From Paraspadella gotoi (Eukaryota; Chaetognatha): a DNA stretch of 64,000 bases. The DNA lies in contig CM119269.1 of the NCBI GenBank assembly GCA_051294375.1, forward strand, positions 2,145,601 to 2,209,600, in the 5' to 3' direction. The notes under the pieces are model-generated. The model ran no database searches and was not told where the DNA came from. It saw only the letters and a program-made list of their open reading frames with translations. The first letter of the stretch is position 1. Each line of letters begins with the position of its first letter. Both the position numbers and the translations under genes were made by a program. This document shows, one piece after another, positions 59,038 through 64,000 of the stretch.

Positions 59038-60103
59038 ACGCGGGATAGAGGGGGACGCGGAGAGGGTCGTTTACGAAACCGATCCGTATTTTTTTAATCG
59101 TGGGCTCTGATGCAATCGGCTAAATTCTTATATCATTTTCTTTTTGTGTGGTTGTGTTTTTTATTGTTTTTTGGTCCCCCCCCCCTCCCGTTTTGTATTG
59201 AAAAACCTTTTCAGGCATAATTAAACTTTTAAACTCATTAAAAACTTCAAAAAAAGAGGAAGGAACATCAGAAGTAAGGTTTCTTCTGAAAGGGAATTTT
59301 ATTGAAACAAACGGGGCAAAATAGAAAGCAATTAGGATTTTTATGCTGGAGCAAATGTTTGATTTAATTATACAATAGTCAAAATTAAAAATCCTTTTTT
59401 TTTTATCATAGTGTAGCTGGTTTGTGATGATCTTCAGTCATGAACGGCAACAGCGGGCTTTTGACGTTATTTTTTTACCCGGCCGCTCGCATTTTGATTT
59501 CGCTCTTTGGTGCGAATTTTATTGCTTTATTAATTAAATTCACAATTTGACTGTTTTCAATAATATATGAACATTTTGTACATTTTTTTAAATGGTGCTA
59601 TTCTTGTTTTATTCATTCATTAAAAAAAAATTGTTTCTGAATGTTCTTCTTCGAGATTTTACTAAGTAAGAGTTCAGTAAGGAAAATTAATGTTTTGCTT
59701 AAGTTTCTTGTTTATAAACATTTTAAATTTTCGTATTTTTGAGTTTCACTTGTGAGCCCGCAATCTAAGAATAAAGAAAAAATAAAAATGTTAATTGCTA
59801 TATAATAATATATCTATTATATCTAATAATGATCATCAAGCTAATTTGTCACTCGTCAACCCGGTGGAGACATTTTTATTATGAAATTGGTACAACCAAT
59901 ATAAAAACGGGTAACTTTACTATTCGACGTCCGCAACCAACTTTAGGTACCAGCGGTCGGTGGTATGTTAATCCATTTAATTTTGTTTTCTTTCTAGCGT
60001 CGAATCTTAGTTTGTACAGTACAATGTACAGTAATATACAATTTTTTAAATTTTATAACAAATACTAGTTTTAAATTCATTTTAATTGATATTTTTAGAA
60101 ATT
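59038..60103. other. Intergenic downstream of PLOD
   Basis: AATAAA occurs at 59769-59774 but no near consensus signal follows the stop. A short copy of the GGTACAACCAAT repeat lies at 59880-59915. No gene. Confidence 0.45.
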
Positions 60104-60588
60104 GAATTGTTTGTTGATGTACAACGAGTTTTATTAAGAAACATAAATTTCGGACTTCAATGAGAGCCTTCATCAGCGCAAAAACGAATTGATTTGTGAA
60201 ACATATTTTTATAGACTCTCTCTTCAAACTTTGTAAAAATATTTGTTTCACAAAGCGCTTATGAAGGCTGAAGGGACAGTAACTATTGTTATGTGTTAGT
60301 GACAGAACCGTTCAATATAAGCAGTTCCTGAGCTTCGGATCAGGCTGTAAAATCAGTTACAGGCGGGGTAAGCGCCCCGTCCCTCTTAACTGTAGGCGAT
60401 CACAGGGCTAGAACCCCGGTCCTTGGGTTGGGAGGCGAATGACTTGCCTCCTGCCAATTGCCGCTGATGAACGGTTGGTGGATTTTAGTCCACCTTAAGG
60501 CTTACATAAGGCTTACATTGAAGCCGGAATATGTCCGAAATTTACATTTCTTAATAAAACTCGTTGTACAATGTACATAAACAATTCA
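60104..60588. mobile_element. Foldback DNA element hosting a nested SINE
   Basis: Outer inverted arms share GTACAACGAGTTTTATTAAG then AATTTCGGAC. Inner arms (about 60163-60275) pair AGCCTTCATCAGCGC with GCGCTTATGAAGGCT. A SINE-like unit occupies about 60294-60500. Confidence 0.7.
60294..60500 (-). mobile_element. tRNA-derived SINE-like unit inside the foldback element
   Basis: Minus-strand B box GGTTCTAGCCC (60415-60405), preceded by a TGGCAGGAGGCAAG A-box-like motif. Shares GGCGGGGTAAGCG-type sequence with SINE family 2. Confidence 0.55.
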
Positions 60589-62024
60589 TTTTCTTTCTTA
60601 AACAAATAACGCAACAAAATGAAAGGAAAATAAATAATATTTTTGATATATATAAAGATTTTCTACCCTTACCAGTGCCATTTATTTTTACGTAAGGAGA
60701 TTTCTATACGTCGCTCATAAGAAGCGAAAAACTAACCGACCGCAAAATCCCGGTCGGCGAATGTAAAAATAAGCCATAAAAACTATGTACGTAAGATGTT
60801 CAGCTTTGAACTGGATCCAAAAGGTGCCGAAGTTAGAGGCATTCGCATTTCTCTGCGATGAAGTTAACTGATGACCCGCCAGAAACGATCAGCACTGATG
60901 AAATGTGAACACACGTAGGGTGGCGACGGAATTTCACGAAATTCTCAATGGGCTGAAGTCGGAGCCGGGATGAGTTATGATCGTAAGTTTGGGGCCAAAG
61001 AGAGGACGGGTGGATGAAGTAACCATTTAGAAATCTGCAGCTGTCGAGAATAAGCGAATGGGATATTCATATTGTATCATCTAGTAGTGCTCGTTTTTAC
61101 CACAAAAAAAAAAAATTGAATACAAACTGCGCGATCGATATAATTTTTAAAGATTTTTAGCAAGTGAGCTCAATAAAATATACGAGGGTCGTCAAAAACA
61201 CGGGAAAAAGAAAAATGAATAAAGGTGCGACTAGGATGTGGGGATTAGTTCATCGATCGATTGGTGAATTTTCAGTTCGCCATGGGTGATAAAAAGCGGC
61301 GTCCCTTTTATAAATTCGTAAAACTCTTTAATTTCTTTTAATCCGTTAAACAAAAAACTTTCTCTTTTGCTCAAGTAAAAGTAGCAGTCTTGGAGTCGCT
61401 ATTTTTTCTAAACCAGTTTTAAAATCGAAGATGAAAATTTCTCGATCCGAACGTATCTTTGAGACTTTTACAACGACACATCACGTTCTCCTCGGAGTTT
61501 TGTTTTGATTTTTCCGTACAATCGTTCAGCAAGGATTTCGGTCGTATTAATAACATCCAAATGGATTTAAAATAATAATAAAGTGAAATTCAGACGAAAA
61601 ACTTGTCCATGTAAAATTAATCTTTATCTACTTAAATATATACAGTAACGTGTGTTTCTGAGAGAAGTTTGATATGAGACAGCCTATCGTTTATTGGAAA
61701 AAGCCAATTTTTTTCTTCCTTCATATTTCTCTCTCTCTTATTCTCTCTCTTTCTTATTACTTATATAAAGATTTTCGCCGATCTTCTCCTGCCAGACGCG
61801 CCTGCAATGACTCGATTAAATTCTTTTCCTTGGTTTATGGTGCAAATTTTCTAACACAACCTGATGCTTTCAAAAAAATCAAGCGGATATTTTTATTTGT
61901 CTTAAGTTTCCTAATTAGAATTCAATTTCCAATTTCTGCTTATTCGTGATTTTTTTTTTTTAGCATTAATATATTAGTGTGCTATTATTCCAACTCAATA
62001 TTATTATGTTGTGGTGAATCCAGA
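60589..62024. other. Intergenic, nothing recognised
   Basis: AT-rich DNA; a 91-codon frame at 61674 is rich in F/L/S and has no homology I can see. Confidence 0.45.
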
Positions 62025-62260
62025 ATTCGCCTTCCGTATAGCTTGGTGGCTTGGACAGCTAAGTACTCGTTCACCAACCGTGAGTTTCGTGTTCAATCCC
62101 CTCACGTTCACGCTGGTTGAAGTGTGATGGTGTCGGCATAAACACGCCAGTGACATGGGGTGGTCACTGCAGGTCCAAAGCCCTGAATGCCAGCTGTCGG
62201 GAGATGCCTCACACCCCAGGCATCACACATGTCCCTCCGTGCCATAATGACAAACTTAAA
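62025..62260 (+). mobile_element. tRNA-derived SINE, family 1 (best copy)
   Basis: A box TAGCTTGGTGG (62039-62049) and B box GTTCAATCCC (62091-62100), followed by a tRNA-unrelated body ending near an A-rich stretch. Confidence 0.8.
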
Positions 62261-62379
62261 ATGAAAATATATTTTTTTAAATTATCGCGAAATTTTCTGG
62301 TAATTTTTCATTTATAGTATAATTTATATTACCTAGAAACTAAATATAACTGAACGTTCAGTTTCAGATCATCACTATC

Positions 62380-64000
62380 ATGATTATGGCTTCTGGTTTA
62401 GAATCTTCACAGAATACAGACAATTCCAATGATCGAATTCTCGAAGGTAATTTTCTTTCTTTCTTTTTCTTCTTTCCGCATTATCTGATATTTTTGCGAA
62501 TACTAAATATTTGTTTTTTGAGAAATGTAAATAATTATCATAGTATGGCTTTTCGTTTCTAGGTACAAAAAAAAATTAATGCCAAATGACATAATGACTG
62601 AATTAGTTGCTCGAAATTCTTTCGTTTCTTTCACCGTGTTTGTTAAAATCACAATATATTTTTACAGAACAATCGTTCACTCCACATCCACGTCGTGCAA
62701 TGGCGTCACTTTGGATTTTTATGGTTCTGTTTGGCGTCACCGGAAACGGTTGTGTCATTTACATCTTCACCAAATTTAAAAATATGAGAACAGTGACCAA
62801 TCGGTAAATTTAAAAAAATGTACAGAGGTCCAGCTCTAATGGGACTAATTTCAAGTGCTTATTGCACAAAAACAATTTATGATAGAGGGAAAAAGAGACT
62901 ATTTTTGTTAACTAAGCTAAATTTTCTTTCGATCGCTATTCAAAATGTCTGGATAATCCAACAGCAAATACTGTAATTAAAGCTTTTTGCATAACATGTC
63001 AAATTTTTTGGCGCCGCTTCCTTAAAAAAAATTTGAAATTTAGGAAATTTTGCCAAAAATCAAGATGAAAGATAGAAATAGGGACTTTTGGCCCCTCAGT
63101 TTTTCTGACTGCAATCCTCCTCATTAATGAAAATATAGGATAGAGAAGCAAAATGTTCCACTGTCAACTTTTTGACAGCAACAATAGTGACAGAAATGAC
63201 AGCATTCCCGATGGGCACGGTCGGAAAAGCTTATGCTTCTTTGAACGTTTGTAGAAGGTCATTGTTTCTGAAGGTAAATCTTTTTAATTGATTGTATTGT
63301 CATTACAATTTTTTACAAGTGTACGTACTAATTTTAATTGATTTTTATTATTTACCTGACATTGTATTAATTCATTTTTTTCATTGATTTTGTGTTTTAG
63401 ATAAGAAAAAAAGTATTTCTTTAATCAACAACGACGGTTTATTAAAAATCAGACATGAGCTGATGAAGATTTGTAATGCAAAGTCGAAACATGTCTAATT
63501 CTTAATAAACCATCGTTGATTAAAGAAATTCTTTTTTCTCATCTATTTACCTGTCCAAACGATTTTTTAAAGTTAGTCCCAAAAATCTGGACCTTCCTGT
63601 ATGTAACCACGTCGTTATTTTATAAAACTTAATCGTAAAATCATCCTGCAGTTTCTAAATGTAACGAAGGATGGTAATACAAGTTTACATGTGCCAAGTA
63701 AACAAGGAGCTAAATAATGATATATTAAATAAAATCATGATAATAGTTTCATGCCAAACCCACAGTCATATCGTAAACCTCGCCATCACAGACGTGACTT
63801 TTTTAGTCTTCTGTCAGCCGCTCAAAATCATTTTATTCCCAAAAAAACAACAAAATTGATAAAAGTTTCATACTAAACCCACAGTTACATCGTAAACCTC
63901 GCCATCACAGACGTGACTTTCTTAGTCTTCTGTGTGCCGCTCACAATCTTCTATTACCTCAATCAGAATTGGCCCTTCGGAGACGCAGTCTGCAAAGCTT
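62380..64000 (+). CDS. Class A neuropeptide-type GPCR, 5' part, runs off the window
   Basis: The model is join(62380..62446,62668..62803,63885..>64000). Exon 1 (MIMASGLESSQNTDNS...) is a short extracellular N-terminus and contains a second Met at 62386. Exon 2 gives TM1 with the class A GN pair: FMVLFGVTGNGCVIYIF, then KNMRTVTNR. Exon 3 gives YIVNLAITDVTFLVFCVP, with the TM2 NLAxxD signature, and then the extracellular loop WPFGDAVCKA with Trp and the TM3 disulphide Cys. This pattern fits the allatostatin-A/galanin/kisspeptin receptor group. All junctions agree in phase (1, 2). A decayed duplicate of exon 3 precedes it. The protein is incomplete here, so subtype is unproven. Confidence 0.8.
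63399..63544. mobile_element. 146-bp foldback element with a CTGATGA...GAAA loop
   Basis: Arms of about 58 bp: AGATAAGAAAAAAAGTATTT on the left, and AGATGAGAAAAAAGAATTTC from the right end on the other strand. The loop (about 63458-63489) reads CTGATGAAGATTTGTAATGC then AAAGTCGAAA. Lies in intron 2 of the GPCR gene. Confidence 0.75.
63766..63837 (+). pseudogene. Decayed duplicate of the GPCR TM2 exon
   Basis: A copy offset 119 bp from the real exon, with an acceptor CCCACAG|T and HIVNLAITDVTFLVFCQPL. It degenerates into Lys/Gln codons and a stop, with no donor. Confidence 0.75.

Noticed and set aside
61674-61949. 91-codon frame
   Set aside because: No start context, domain or splice support; composition typical of AT-rich non-coding DNA.
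63458-63490. A complete hammerhead ribozyme
   Set aside because: The core motifs are there, but in this copy the flanks pair as a plain long hairpin, not with three-way geometry.

Overview
The window is invertebrate-type metazoan nuclear DNA. Genes have spliceosomal introns, and the products are animal families: an immunoglobulin-superfamily receptor, XK-related proteins, lysyl hydroxylase (PLOD), a pentameric ligand-gated channel and 7TM receptors. Exons are GC-rich with many GTC/GAC/TCG/GCG codons. Introns and spacers are AT-rich and full of (GA)n, (GAAA)n, (GAC)n and (ATC)n microsatellites, tRNA-derived SINEs and short foldback elements. I cannot place the phylum. Runs of exactly 25 N and error-rich repeated blocks point to a scaffold gap-filled with long reads.

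Layout. 1-30 kb is one locus present several times. Block A (1-10337) carries an intact two-exon Ig receptor gene on the minus strand and its upstream flank. Block B (10338-11784) repeats part of A directly. Block C (11785-21930) is the reverse complement of A and carries a copy of the Ig gene wrecked by indels. Block D (23001-23138) and block E (24531-29993) are further partial copies. The indel spectrum and palindromic order suggest mis-assembly more than biology, though a real young duplication is not excluded.

31-39 kb holds a broken XK-related pseudogene followed by an intact four-exon XK-related gene of 940 residues. 41-46 kb holds a 12-exon gene for a 646-residue protein made of about 14 copies of a roughly 26-residue motif centred on D-[RK]-[VI]-N. 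I recognise no family for it, and it is the best candidate for something undescribed. Convergent with it on the minus strand (46.7-50.9 kb) is a 10-exon Cys-less pentameric ligand-gated channel with a 9-nt microexon. 53.0-54.7 kb is a divergent 7TM receptor in three exons. 55.9-59.0 kb is a complete two-exon PLOD collagen lysyl hydroxylase/glycosyltransferase. The right edge holds the first exons of a class A neuropeptide-type GPCR with a duplicated, decayed TM2 exon.

The genes do not form an operon or pathway; they look like ordinary neighbours. All exon joins were derived by hand from splice sites and phase agreement. The gene models for the Ig receptor, XK-related, repeat-protein, channel, 7TM and PLOD genes are each closed in frame from ATG to stop.
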